Assembly: GCA_031274925.1 (NCBI GenBank)
Contig: JAISPL010000025.1
Coordinates: forward strand, 34,895 to 98,894
Direction: 5' to 3'
DNA from: Syntrophobacterales bacterium
GTDB taxonomy: Bacteria > Desulfobacterota > Syntrophorhabdia > Syntrophorhabdales > Syntrophorhabdaceae
DNA length: 64,000 bases
Shown: positions 27,424-35,692 of the stretch, piece after piece
Layout of the letters: every line of letters begins with the position of its first letter
How positions within the stretch are numbered: the first letter of the stretch is position 1
Notes under the pieces: model-generated
Database searches by the model: none
Told to the model about the DNA's origin: nothing
The model's input: only the letters and a program-made list of their open reading frames with translations
Program-made: the position numbers and the translations under genes

Positions 27424-29828
27424 TGAGCCTGTTTTATACCATATTTTCAAGGGCTTTCGAATTTTTTTCCCGGCGAAAGATAATTCTGTACGCCATGATT
27501 GTTGCAGTCATGGGTTTGAGTGCGGTGGCCATGAGAGGTATTCGGCTCAGCGAAGACATAAAGCCGATGCTGCCGGAGGGCAGCTCGGATGCGGCAATAG
27601 ATTTTAGGCTCCTGCAGCAGACCCCTTTTCTGCAGAAAGTTGTGATAAACCTGAAAGCTGGCCCTGAAATTGACCGGGACGGACTTGTCGAGGCAGCAGA
27701 CCGGCTGGCCAAGGCATTAGGAGAGCCTTTTTATGACCGGGTAGTTGCCGGTCCGGACCTGGAGGATCCGGAGGAACTTTTTACTTGGTTTCTTAAAGCG
27801 AGTCCTTCGCTCATGACGGAATCGGATATGACGAGAATCGGAGAGTTCCTCAATCAAGAGACTGTTTCGTTGAAGCTCCAAGATGTGCGGGCCAAACTCC
27901 AATCCTCGGAAGGATGGATCATGAAGCCTCTGCTTCGTGGAGACCCGCTCGGGTTTTATATGATTGTTCTTGAGAAAATCAAATTCATGAACATGTTTAA
28001 AGGTATGACTCTAAAAGAGAACCATTTTATAAGCGCCGATGGGAAAAATACGCTTCTGATTGGGAAAACTTCCATCAAGTTTACGGACGCTGTAGGGTCA
28101 AAAGATCTTATTACCTACACCAAACGGATCATCAATGCCAATACCCCATCCGGTATTGCGGTCTCCTTTTTAAGTGGACATGCCTATACAACCGCGAATG
28201 CGGAGACCATAAAAGAAGACCTCTATGTAATATTGTCCTGCGCGTCCGTTACAATTCTCTGCCTTCTCTTTCTTTTTATGCGGAATTGGAGGGCGGTTTT
28301 CGTATTTCTCGTGCCCACATCAGTGGTATATATAGCAACTGCCGGCATCCTTTCCATTTATGGCAGCATTTCTGCCGTAACGATTGCCTTTGGCTCTGTA
28401 CTTATGGGCATAGCTGATGACTACCCCATTTTTACCTATCTATCCCTAAGAGACATGGGTGCATACGGGGGAACGGATGTGGCGCGCATATCGCGCCCGG
28501 TGTTGTTTAGCGGGATAACTACAATGGCGACTTTCAGCGCTCTTTTCTTTTCCGAGCTTCCAGGACAAAGACAGATTGCGATGTTCTCAATCATCGGTAT
28601 TACAGCCTCCTTGATCTTCTCCCTTATTATCCTGCCTCACTTTATCAGAGGATTGCCGCCTACGGGAGAGTATGCCGTTAGGCACGTGCCAATCAAGGGA
28701 GCCGCATACCGGACCGCTGTGGTCACCGTATGGGTACTCCTTATAGCGGCCTGCCTCATATGTGCAAGCCGGCTTAAGTTTAACGGCGATATGCGGGCCA
28801 TAACCATGGTCCCTGCAGCAATAACCGCTATGGAAGAGGAATTGAAACAGACATGGGGAGATTTTCGCGGAATGGCGATGGTCTTCACGGAAGGAATGGG
28901 TATGGAGTCGGCTCTTGAGAATAATGACCGGTTGTTCTCCTACCTCAAGAGAAGAGTTCCTCGTGACGAATTTCTGAGCATTGCTCCTTTGCTGCCGTCT
29001 GCGCATACCCAGGAGGCTAACCGACTGCGCTGGGAGACCAAGTGGTCAAATCAAAACAGAAACATAGTGAAAAGGCTGCTCGACATGGAGGGCGATAAGG
29101 AAGGTTTCTCCTCCACCGCTTTTGATCTCTTTCTTAAGAGACTTGAAGAGAGACCCCTTGCTGTTACGGAGGACGGCCTTAGAAAAGCGGGACTGGGCGA
29201 GGCGGTAGACTCGATGATTATCCGTGACGGATCGGTTGTCCGTATCCTTACGTTCGTGCCCGACACCCCGGAAGTATCGGCCCTTTTCAAGGACAGAGCC
29301 GATACGCCGTTTGTGGCTCGTTTTGTTTCGAACCGCCAATTTAATAATACCATCAGCACAGCCATGGTCAAAAATTTTATCCAATATATTATCATGGCAT
29401 CATTCGTCATAATGGTTTTTCTTGCAGCACTCTTCCGTAATCTGAAAAAAGTCTTGCTCGCGGCCGTTCCTGTCGCCACAGGTCTCATCTTTATGTTCGG
29501 TGTAATGGGATGGAGGGGCATTGAGTTCAACCTCTTCAATATTATAGCCACCATACTTGTCATAGGATTAAGTGTGGACCTCGGTATTTTTATGGTGAGC
29601 AGAATCTCCGAAGGGAATAGCCGTAACACGAACATGGCGGTGTTCCTGGGTGGGTTAACGAGCCTGGTGGGCATGGGCGCTCTTGCACTCGCGCGGCATC
29701 CGGCCATCCACTCAATCGGGGTATCGGTACTCCTGGGCATGTGCGGTGCCATACCTACAGCCCTCTTTGTCATACCGGCGTTGGGTGGTTCCAGGGGACC
29801 GCGCGAGGCGAGGGGTTCGCTCCAATAA
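27423..29828 (+). CDS. MMPL/RND-family lipid exporter
   Basis: 801 aa inner-membrane protein with about 12 membrane spans in two halves, each made of one span, a large periplasmic loop and five spans. The MMPL signature is visible: GSVLMGIADDYPIFTYL in half one and ILVIGLSVDLGIFMVSR in half two, with the aspartates that relay protons. Expected to move the cluster's lipid product out of the inner membrane towards LolA. Same position as the exporter of aryl-polyene loci. Confidence 0.88.
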   Translation: MSLFYTIFSRAFEFFSRRKIILYAMIVAVMGLSAVAMRGIRLSEDIKPMLPEGSSDAAIDFRLLQQTPFLQKVVINLKAGPEIDRDGLVEAADRLAKALGEPFYDRVVAGPDLEDPEELFTWFLKASPSLMTESDMTRIGEFLNQETVSLKLQDVRAKLQSSEGWIMKPLLRGDPLGFYMIVLEKIKFMNMFKGMTLKENHFISADGKNTLLIGKTSIKFTDAVGSKDLITYTKRIINANTPSGIAVSFLSGHAYTTANAETIKEDLYVILSCASVTILCLLFLFMRNWRAVFVFLVPTSVVYIATAGILSIYGSISAVTIAFGSVLMGIADDYPIFTYLSLRDMGAYGGTDVARISRPVLFSGITTMATFSALFFSELPGQRQIAMFSIIGITASLIFSLIILPHFIRGLPPTGEYAVRHVPIKGAAYRTAVVTVWVLLIAACLICASRLKFNGDMRAITMVPAAITAMEEELKQTWGDFRGMAMVFTEGMGMESALENNDRLFSYLKRRVPRDEFLSIAPLLPSAHTQEANRLRWETKWSNQNRNIVKRLLDMEGDKEGFSSTAFDLFLKRLEERPLAVTEDGLRKAGLGEAVDSMIIRDGSVVRILTFVPDTPEVSALFKDRADTPFVARFVSNRQFNNTISTAMVKNFIQYIIMASFVIMVFLAALFRNLKKVLLAAVPVATGLIFMFGVMGWRGIEFNLFNIIATILVIGLSVDLGIFMVSRISEGNSRNTNMAVFLGGLTSLVGMGALALARHPAIHSIGVSVLLGMCGAIPTALFVIPALGGSRGPREARGSLQ

Positions 29829-29841
29829 GTACTATTCTATA

Positions 29842-30237
29842 TTGAATAAACTGAGAACAGCCATCATATTGTCAGCAAAAGGCCCTGCAAGTGAGACAGT
29901 GCCAGGCACCTTTGTGCGGACTTTTTCCTTCGCTCCCGACTTTGTCGGTTTTGAGGGTCATTTTCCGGGCTATCCCGTATTGCCGGCCTTTATCCAGGTG
30001 ATGACGGTGCTTGCTATGACCGAAGAGGTGAAAGGGCATGAGATTGATCTCATCTCTCTTGTAAAGGCCAAGTTCCGGGCCGTGGTTCTTCCCGATATAG
30101 CCGTTGAAATTCAGTATCGTGAACGTTTGGTAGCCGGAAGGAACGGTCTTGAGGCGACAATCAGAGTCCCGGAAGGCGTGGCCGCTTCATTACTCCTTAC
30201 CTTTACGGACAGACGTGAAATATTGTCAGGGAAATAG
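29842..30237 (+). CDS. FabA/FabZ-like hotdog protein, ApeI position, catalytic acid not evident
   Basis: About 131 aa. Start uncertain: TTG 29842 is the first plausible codon after the exporter stop at 29828, but no clear ribosome site is seen. FSFAPDFVGFEGHFPGYP carries the FabZ/FabA catalytic-histidine block. The acidic residue normally found about a dozen positions later (E in FabZ, D in FabA) aligns with a non-acidic residue in PAFIQVMTVL. So it may be a non-hydrating partner, isomerase or binding protein rather than a classic dehydratase. Confidence 0.7.
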   Translation: MNKLRTAIILSAKGPASETVPGTFVRTFSFAPDFVGFEGHFPGYPVLPAFIQVMTVLAMTEEVKGHEIDLISLVKAKFRAVVLPDIAVEIQYRERLVAGRNGLEATIRVPEGVAASLLLTFTDRREILSGK

Positions 30238-30313
30238 AAGAAGGTTATCAAGGACCGCGGGGAATAATCGGATGGCTCAAAACATGTAGGAGATGCCCCG
30301 GGTGCGGACAGAT

Positions 30314-30660
30314 AAGGCGATCGCCGAGTTTAACAGTTCCAAAGCCAGTTCATAAAAATGGATCTATATATCGTTTTCCATGATTTCATAAGGAGTGACT
30401 CTCGTCCATGTGGTGAATCCTGCATTCACAAGAAAGAACTTTTCCGAAAGGAACACCAAGAAGGGTGATCGGTACTTTGTGAAAGAGGAGATTGACGTGG
30501 CCAAAACAAAAGGGGATGGCTTAATTACCTAATAGTGGGCAAATTACGTCACCAAAAGAATGTACACGAAAAAATCATGGGTGAGAGGGCAGGTGTAGCA
30601 GGTACTTTTGTTCTCTGCGGCATATTCCAGCAAGAGGATTCACTCTGCGGCCGGAGACAT
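30314..30660 (+). pseudogene. Degenerate Cache-type sensor domain gene
   Basis: One + frame, broken by several stops, reads KAIAEFNSSKAS, GVTLVHVVNPAFTRKNFSE and KGDRYFVKEEIDVAKTKGDG. This is the recognisable order of a single Cache domain as found in periplasmic sensors of chemoreceptors and kinases. At least four in-frame stops and missing ends make it a relic. It fills most of the 510-base gap inside the lipid operon. The remaining bases show nothing. Confidence 0.7.
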
Positions 30661-30747
30661 TTTGCCCATTTCGACTTTACCTAAAGGTGAGAAGAACTGC
30701 ACAGGAGTCTACCGCAGCCACCCATAATAACAAGAGGTAAAAAGATA

Positions 30748-31209
30748 ATGCGCAGGCCATATTTCCCCTCAAAAAAAGGCGATCCTTCTCCTCTTTGCGT
30801 TACCGTTGAGAGGCGGGTCCGGTTTGAAGAGACTGATCCTCTGGGCATCGTCTGGCACGGCCGATACGCGAGTTATTTTGAGGACGCGAGAGGAGCCGCA
30901 GGAGAAAAGTACGGCATAGGGTATCTGGATCTGCACAGGAACGGAATCATCGCTCCCATCAGAATCATGCACTCAGATTACCATCATTCGCTCAAATACA
31001 ACGAAACCTTTACTATTGAAGGGATTATTCACTGGACGGAGGCTGCCAGGATCAATATTGAGTATGTCATACGGAATAAAGATGGTCTCCTGACTACCAC
31101 AGGATATACGGTGCAGATAATGCTGGATGCGGGAGAAAATGTGCTTCTCATTCCGCCGCCGTTTTACAGGGATTTTATGGAAAGATGGAGAGCAGGGCAG
31201 GTCGTTTGA
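30748..31209 (+). CDS. Acyl-CoA/acyl-ACP thioesterase, 4HBT family (ApeK-like)
   Basis: 153 aa hotdog thioesterase. RVRFEETDPLGIVWHGRY contains the 4-hydroxybenzoyl-CoA thioesterase motif with its catalytic aspartate in TDPLGIV. Aryl-polyene clusters contain a thioesterase of this kind. It may release or proofread chains. AAGAGGT lies about ten bases before the ATG. Confidence 0.82.
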   Translation: MRRPYFPSKKGDPSPLCVTVERRVRFEETDPLGIVWHGRYASYFEDARGAAGEKYGIGYLDLHRNGIIAPIRIMHSDYHHSLKYNETFTIEGIIHWTEAARINIEYVIRNKDGLLTTTGYTVQIMLDAGENVLLIPPPFYRDFMERWRAGQVV

Positions 31210-32339
31210 GAGAAGTCCTGATTGCTGATGTAGGAGTGGTGACCGCAGCAGGGAATAGCCTTGACGCCACATGGAATACCATTAGGTCGGGCAAAACTGC
31301 GATCCACGAAATTGACCGTTTTCCGATAAAGACTTACAGATCTCGGATGGGAGGGGCCATCCCCGGCATCAAACCGTCCGGTGCAGGCTCTATGACCGGC
31401 CTGGTTCTCAAACGGCTCTTGGACCAGATCGAGAGAATCCCCCGTGATTCCATGATCGTGACCGCTACCACAAAAGCTGGAATTGATAATCTGGAGAAGA
31501 TGAAAAGAGGCCTGCCCTTTGAGGCGTACGATATTCTCCCATACTCAATCGGAGAGAAAGTAGCAGCGAAACTAGGCGCCACGGGCTGTACATGGAATGT
31601 CAGCGCGGCATGCGCGTCGTCGACAGTTGCGGTGGCGGAAGGGGCTGCTATGGTGGCTTATGGAAAAGCGGAGTCTGTCCTTGTGTGTTGTATAGATGTA
31701 CTGACGGAATTTATATTTTCCGGCTTTTCCGCCCTGCAGATTCTGTCTCCAGTTCCATGTATGCCTTTTGACAGAGGCCGGACGGGACTTTCTCCTGGGG
31801 AAGGTGCGGCATTTCTGCTCCTTATGAATCCTGACTGCGCCCGACGGGGAGATTATTCCGCCGAGTATATTGTCGTTGGTTCAGGTATCTCCAATGACGC
31901 GTTCCATATTACGGTTCCTGACATCAACGGAAGAGGATTGGTCCGTGCGGTCGAAAAGGCGATCAAGGCGGCACGAATAGGAAAGGATGAGATCGGAGGA
32001 ATCAGTGCTCACGGTACGGGTACGATCCACAACGACCTCATGGAGCTGAATGCATTTCGGACTGCATTCGGAAGCGCATGCCCTCCGCTTTACTCCATTA
32101 AGGGCTGTGTGGGTCATACGTTCGGGGCCTCGGGCGGTATTGAGCTTGCAGTAGCAACGAGGGTGATTGCTGAGCAGACTATTCCTCCTACTATAGGCTG
32201 TCGGAACCCGGAACCGGGGGCTGAAGAGATTGTAAGCCTTTCTTCTCGGCCGATGCAAGGCAAATATATGCTCGTCACGAATTCAGGTTTTGGCGGAATC
32301 AATGCGGCAGTCATTCTGAAGAGGAGAATATTGCAGTGA
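31185..32339 (+). CDS. Beta-ketoacyl-ACP synthase 3
   Basis: 384 aa from ATG 31185 (overlapping the thioesterase by 25 bases); TTG 31206, overlapping its stop as TTGA, is an alternative. Triad complete: C143 in SAACASSTVA, histidine in ISAHGTGTIHND, histidine in KGCVGHTFGASGG. Its N-terminal half is more divergent from FabF than copies 1 and 2. The next gene is a ketosynthase-like protein without cysteine and starts within this gene's stop, so the two probably form a KS/chain-length-factor pair. Confidence 0.88.
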   Translation: MESRAGRLREVLIADVGVVTAAGNSLDATWNTIRSGKTAIHEIDRFPIKTYRSRMGGAIPGIKPSGAGSMTGLVLKRLLDQIERIPRDSMIVTATTKAGIDNLEKMKRGLPFEAYDILPYSIGEKVAAKLGATGCTWNVSAACASSTVAVAEGAAMVAYGKAESVLVCCIDVLTEFIFSGFSALQILSPVPCMPFDRGRTGLSPGEGAAFLLLMNPDCARRGDYSAEYIVVGSGISNDAFHITVPDINGRGLVRAVEKAIKAARIGKDEIGGISAHGTGTIHNDLMELNAFRTAFGSACPPLYSIKGCVGHTFGASGGIELAVATRVIAEQTIPPTIGCRNPEPGAEEIVSLSSRPMQGKYMLVTNSGFGGINAAVILKRRILQ

Positions 32340-33076
32340 GAGTGATGGTAAGAGGAGTCGGGTGGGTGAATGGCGCCGGCACAGGACGTGGAAGAGCGAT
32401 CTCCTTTGCCACGGGCGGCAACGAGGGCCTCCCGAAGCTTTCAAGCAAGGAACTGTTCCGCAGACCCTTTCCTCGGTTCGGCAGGATGGATAGTTATTCT
32501 CGTACTGGTTTGGCTGCTATAGCTCTGGCCCTCAAAGACGCCGGTCTGGATGAGCCGGAGGGCGAGCAGAATATTGCGGTGGTAGCCTCCACCGTCTACG
32601 GAAGTCTTAGCGCCGACGCGGATTACTTCAGTACAGTTATTTCTGATGAAGGACGCCTGGCGAGTCCCAACTTTTTTGTATATGCTCTTCCCAATACTTA
32701 CCTCGGAGAGGCAGCCATCTACTTCCGGCTTACGGGACCAGGCTTTGTTTGCTGTGAATCATCTGCCTCCGGCCTCCATGGCCTCCGTAGGGGCATTGAT
32801 GGAATAGAGAGAGAAGAATATGAAATAGTGTTGACAGGTGTATGTGACGTAGGAACACCCCCTTCCATCGGCGGGACGAACCAAATTTCCCTTGGAGCCC
32901 TCTTTTTTGTGCTTCAAGGCGAATCCAGGACTTTACATCAACCATATGGTGCGCTGACTCAAGACGATATGGGAACGACTTTTTTCGAGAATGCGAAAGT
33001 TAACAATCTCAATGATCTTGCTGCCATATGCACGGCGAAGATCCGTATCAAGAACGAGGTAATGAGAAGTATATGA
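32336..33076 (+). CDS. Half-length ketosynthase-like protein lacking the catalytic cysteine (ApeC/chain-length-factor-like)
   Basis: 246 aa corresponding only to the N-terminal ketosynthase lobe. The nucleophile-elbow region reads FVCCESSASGLHGL; the position of the catalytic cysteine seems to be serine, and the histidine-bearing C-terminal lobe is absent. Short, cysteine-less ketosynthase N-domain proteins occur in aryl-polyene clusters as the partner of a full ketosynthase. Probably heterodimerises with the preceding enzyme and sets chain length. It lost no sequence to obvious frameshift. Confidence 0.78.
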   Translation: MRVMVRGVGWVNGAGTGRGRAISFATGGNEGLPKLSSKELFRRPFPRFGRMDSYSRTGLAAIALALKDAGLDEPEGEQNIAVVASTVYGSLSADADYFSTVISDEGRLASPNFFVYALPNTYLGEAAIYFRLTGPGFVCCESSASGLHGLRRGIDGIEREEYEIVLTGVCDVGTPPSIGGTNQISLGALFFVLQGESRTLHQPYGALTQDDMGTTFFENAKVNNLNDLAAICTAKIRIKNEVMRSI

Positions 33077-34338
33077 AAATGACGCTTATCTATCCGTCCT
33101 GGCCGAAACTGCAAGGACAGACGGAGTTTCATCTGCCCCCCCACGGACCCGTAGTGTTGGCTGCAGAGATCCCAGCGGACGTTGATCTTACGTTCATTGA
33201 TGAGAACGTACAGAAGATTGATTTCAGCAATGACACTGATATTGTCGCCCTTTCGGTGATGCTTACCAGCCAACTTCCTAGGGCATTTGAGATATCACGC
33301 AGATTCAGAGATATGGGGATCCCGGTTATTTTTGGTGGCATTGCTGTAATGCTCCACAGTGAAGAAGTGATGAGCCATGGGGATTGTGTTTTTCTTGGAG
33401 AAGCAGAGGGCAGGATCGCCAGGATGCTTGATGATTTCAGGAGAGGCACCCTCAAGAAGGTGTATGACTACATGTGGGACTTTCCGGACATAAGCCGCGT
33501 TGGAAAGGCCAGGCGGGAGATTCTTGACCGCTCTATGTACAATTACCGCGGTATCCAGATGCTTGACCTTGTACATGCGTCGCGGGGATGCAAGTTCAAC
33601 TGTTTTCCTTGCTGTACAGGATTTCTCGGCGGAAAGCAATTTCGTCCAAGGCCTATCGATATGGTAATTGAAGAAATGGACTCCATCCCGAACAACAGGC
33701 TGTTTCTTGTGGACAATTCTCTGGCCCAGGACCGTCAGTGGGCGATAGATCTGTTTACTGCTATGATACCCCTTAAGAAGAAATTTGTCTGTCATCCCAT
33801 CTTGGACGATGACAGAGTCCTTAGCCTTGCAGCCGAGGCAGGTTGTTGGTACGTGTATCAGGCTGTTTTTGACACTTCAGACGTTATCCGAAACAGAATC
33901 AGGAGATTGAAAGATCACGGCATCAGCGTCGAAGGGACCATTATATTGGGGATGGACGATCAGGACGAAGACTATATCAAAAGGCTCGTTGACTTTCTTC
34001 TTGAGATAGGACTCGATATGGCGGAATTTACCATCCTTACCCCTTTCCCTCATTCTCCCATACGGGAGCGGATGGAAAAAGAGGGAAGAATACTGAGCAA
34101 TAACTGGATTGATTATACGGCGGACAAGGTGGTTTTTCAGCCGAAGCTGATGACCCAGGAAAAGCTCCAGGAGATGTTCTATTATTCATGGAATACTTTT
34201 TATGCAGGAGGAGGTTACCAGCTAAAAATGGGTGAACTCTTCAAGAAGGTGATCCGCCGTGAAATGGGGGACGGGACATACAGGCGGCATGATGTCAGAT
34301 TAAAACGCTCCTTTACTTCCAGAAAATCCTCCCGATGA
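33073..34338 (+). CDS. Radical SAM protein with N-terminal cobalamin-binding-type domain, 1 of 4
   Basis: 421 aa from ATG 33073, overlapping the upstream stop (ATGA). Residues 1-130 form a B12-binding-like Rossmann domain (LTFIDENVQKID, VIFGGIAVMLHSEEVM, VFLGEAEG). The cluster motif CKFNCFPC gives cysteines 173, 177 and 180. C-terminal segments TIILGMDDQDEDYI and EFTILTPFPHSPIRERM are typical of class B/E-like radical SAM enzymes. Could methylate, cyclise or rearrange the unreactive acyl chain. First of three in tandem. Confidence 0.82.
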   Translation: MKMTLIYPSWPKLQGQTEFHLPPHGPVVLAAEIPADVDLTFIDENVQKIDFSNDTDIVALSVMLTSQLPRAFEISRRFRDMGIPVIFGGIAVMLHSEEVMSHGDCVFLGEAEGRIARMLDDFRRGTLKKVYDYMWDFPDISRVGKARREILDRSMYNYRGIQMLDLVHASRGCKFNCFPCCTGFLGGKQFRPRPIDMVIEEMDSIPNNRLFLVDNSLAQDRQWAIDLFTAMIPLKKKFVCHPILDDDRVLSLAAEAGCWYVYQAVFDTSDVIRNRIRRLKDHGISVEGTIILGMDDQDEDYIKRLVDFLLEIGLDMAEFTILTPFPHSPIRERMEKEGRILSNNWIDYTADKVVFQPKLMTQEKLQEMFYYSWNTFYAGGGYQLKMGELFKKVIRREMGDGTYRRHDVRLKRSFTSRKSSR

Positions 34339-35681
34339 GCCGTATATTTTTTATTTCGTCCAATACCATGACCGTTCCCTACCCGGTATATCCCCTGGGG
34401 ATGGCCATGGTTGCCTCGGCACTTGATTTGGCGGGGCACAAGGTCATGCAGTTCGATTTTCTGGCCGAAGAATCGTCTTGTTACAGGCTTGATACAGCGC
34501 TAAGAACCTTCATACCGGACATTGTTGGGATCTCGTTGCGCAATATTGATACCGTAGACTCATTTACCGCGGACACAGCTTGGGCCCTGGCATCAGTGAA
34601 GGGTCTGATGGAAGTCGTGAGAAAGGCTACGGGAGCACCGGTTGTTTTAGGGGGGGCGGCTTTTTCTATTATGCCGGAAGATATTCTTGCCTATTTAGGA
34701 GCCGACCACGGGATTGTCGGAGATGGGGTGGTCTTGTTTAACTGGCTGATAGAGAAGATTGAACGGGGAGAGCAAGCGCCAGCCATCGTGAGAAACGACA
34801 GCGGATTCCATGAAGAGGAAATGTCCTTCGCGCCTCTCTGGGATAAAGAACTGGTCAGGTATTACACGAAGAAGAGCGGCGTTGTTGGACTTCAGACCAA
34901 GCGGGGCTGCCCAAACAAGTGCGTGTATTGCACATATCCGGTGATTGAGGGCTCACATTTCCGGTGCCGTGAAGCCGGGTCTGTAATAGAAGATATCTTG
35001 CAGCTTAAAACCGATCATGGGATTAGCACAATCTCGTTTACAGACTCTGTATTCAATGATACCCACGATTTCTATCTTGAAATCGCGGAGGCCCTTTTGA
35101 GTCGCGATGTCCGCATTAAATGGTCCGCTTATTTTCAGCCTGGAAGGATAACGCGTGACAATGTGGGATTGCTGAAGCGCGCGGGACTCTATGCGCTGGA
35201 GGTGGGAACGGATGCTTCGAGTGACACGACTCTAGAAGGACTCGATAAGCCGTTTTGTTTTGACGATGTGGTTCATTTCAATGAAGCCTGCGTTAACGAA
35301 GAAATGCCGTGCGTCCATTACATAATGTTCGGAGGTCCCGGAGAGACTCAGGAGACGATAGAGGAAGGGCTGCGCAACATAGCGTCGCTCGACAAGTGTG
35401 TGGTTATCGCATTCTCTGGGATAAGGGTATTTCCCGGTACCCAACTCCATGCAATATCGGTAAAGGATGGCATTATGGCCTCACAAGATACCCTTTTGAA
35501 GCCTGTGTTTTACTATTCTCCGGAAGTGGATGCCGCGCATCTGAATGAGACCTTGCGGTCTGGCTTCCGTAGAAAGAAAAACAGAATCTTTCCTCCTGAA
35601 GCGTTTCAGGCGAAGGTTCAGCTTCTCTACAGGTTCGGTGATAAAGGACCACTCTGGCATAAAATGATCTCTTTCGGATAA
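34335..35681 (+). CDS. Radical SAM protein with N-terminal cobalamin-binding-type domain, 2 of 4
   Basis: 448 aa; ATG overlaps the previous TGA. B12-binding-like domain at 1-140 (PVYPLGMAMVASALDLAGHKV, VVLGGAAFSIMPEDIL). The SAM cluster motif CPNKCVYC has cysteines 192, 196 and 199. The segment LYALEVGTDASSDTTLEGL follows the usual radical SAM pattern for strand five. Diverged from its neighbours rather than a recent duplicate, which suggests a different step. Confidence 0.82.
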   Translation: MSRIFFISSNTMTVPYPVYPLGMAMVASALDLAGHKVMQFDFLAEESSCYRLDTALRTFIPDIVGISLRNIDTVDSFTADTAWALASVKGLMEVVRKATGAPVVLGGAAFSIMPEDILAYLGADHGIVGDGVVLFNWLIEKIERGEQAPAIVRNDSGFHEEEMSFAPLWDKELVRYYTKKSGVVGLQTKRGCPNKCVYCTYPVIEGSHFRCREAGSVIEDILQLKTDHGISTISFTDSVFNDTHDFYLEIAEALLSRDVRIKWSAYFQPGRITRDNVGLLKRAGLYALEVGTDASSDTTLEGLDKPFCFDDVVHFNEACVNEEMPCVHYIMFGGPGETQETIEEGLRNIASLDKCVVIAFSGIRVFPGTQLHAISVKDGIMASQDTLLKPVFYYSPEVDAAHLNETLRSGFRRKKNRIFPPEAFQAKVQLLYRFGDKGPLWHKMISFG

Positions 35682-35692
35682 ATTTCAAGACC

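Noticed and set aside
29051..29773. 240-codon minus-strand frame inside the MMPL gene
   Set aside because: Antisense shadow; the plus frame has the full MMPL transmembrane pattern.
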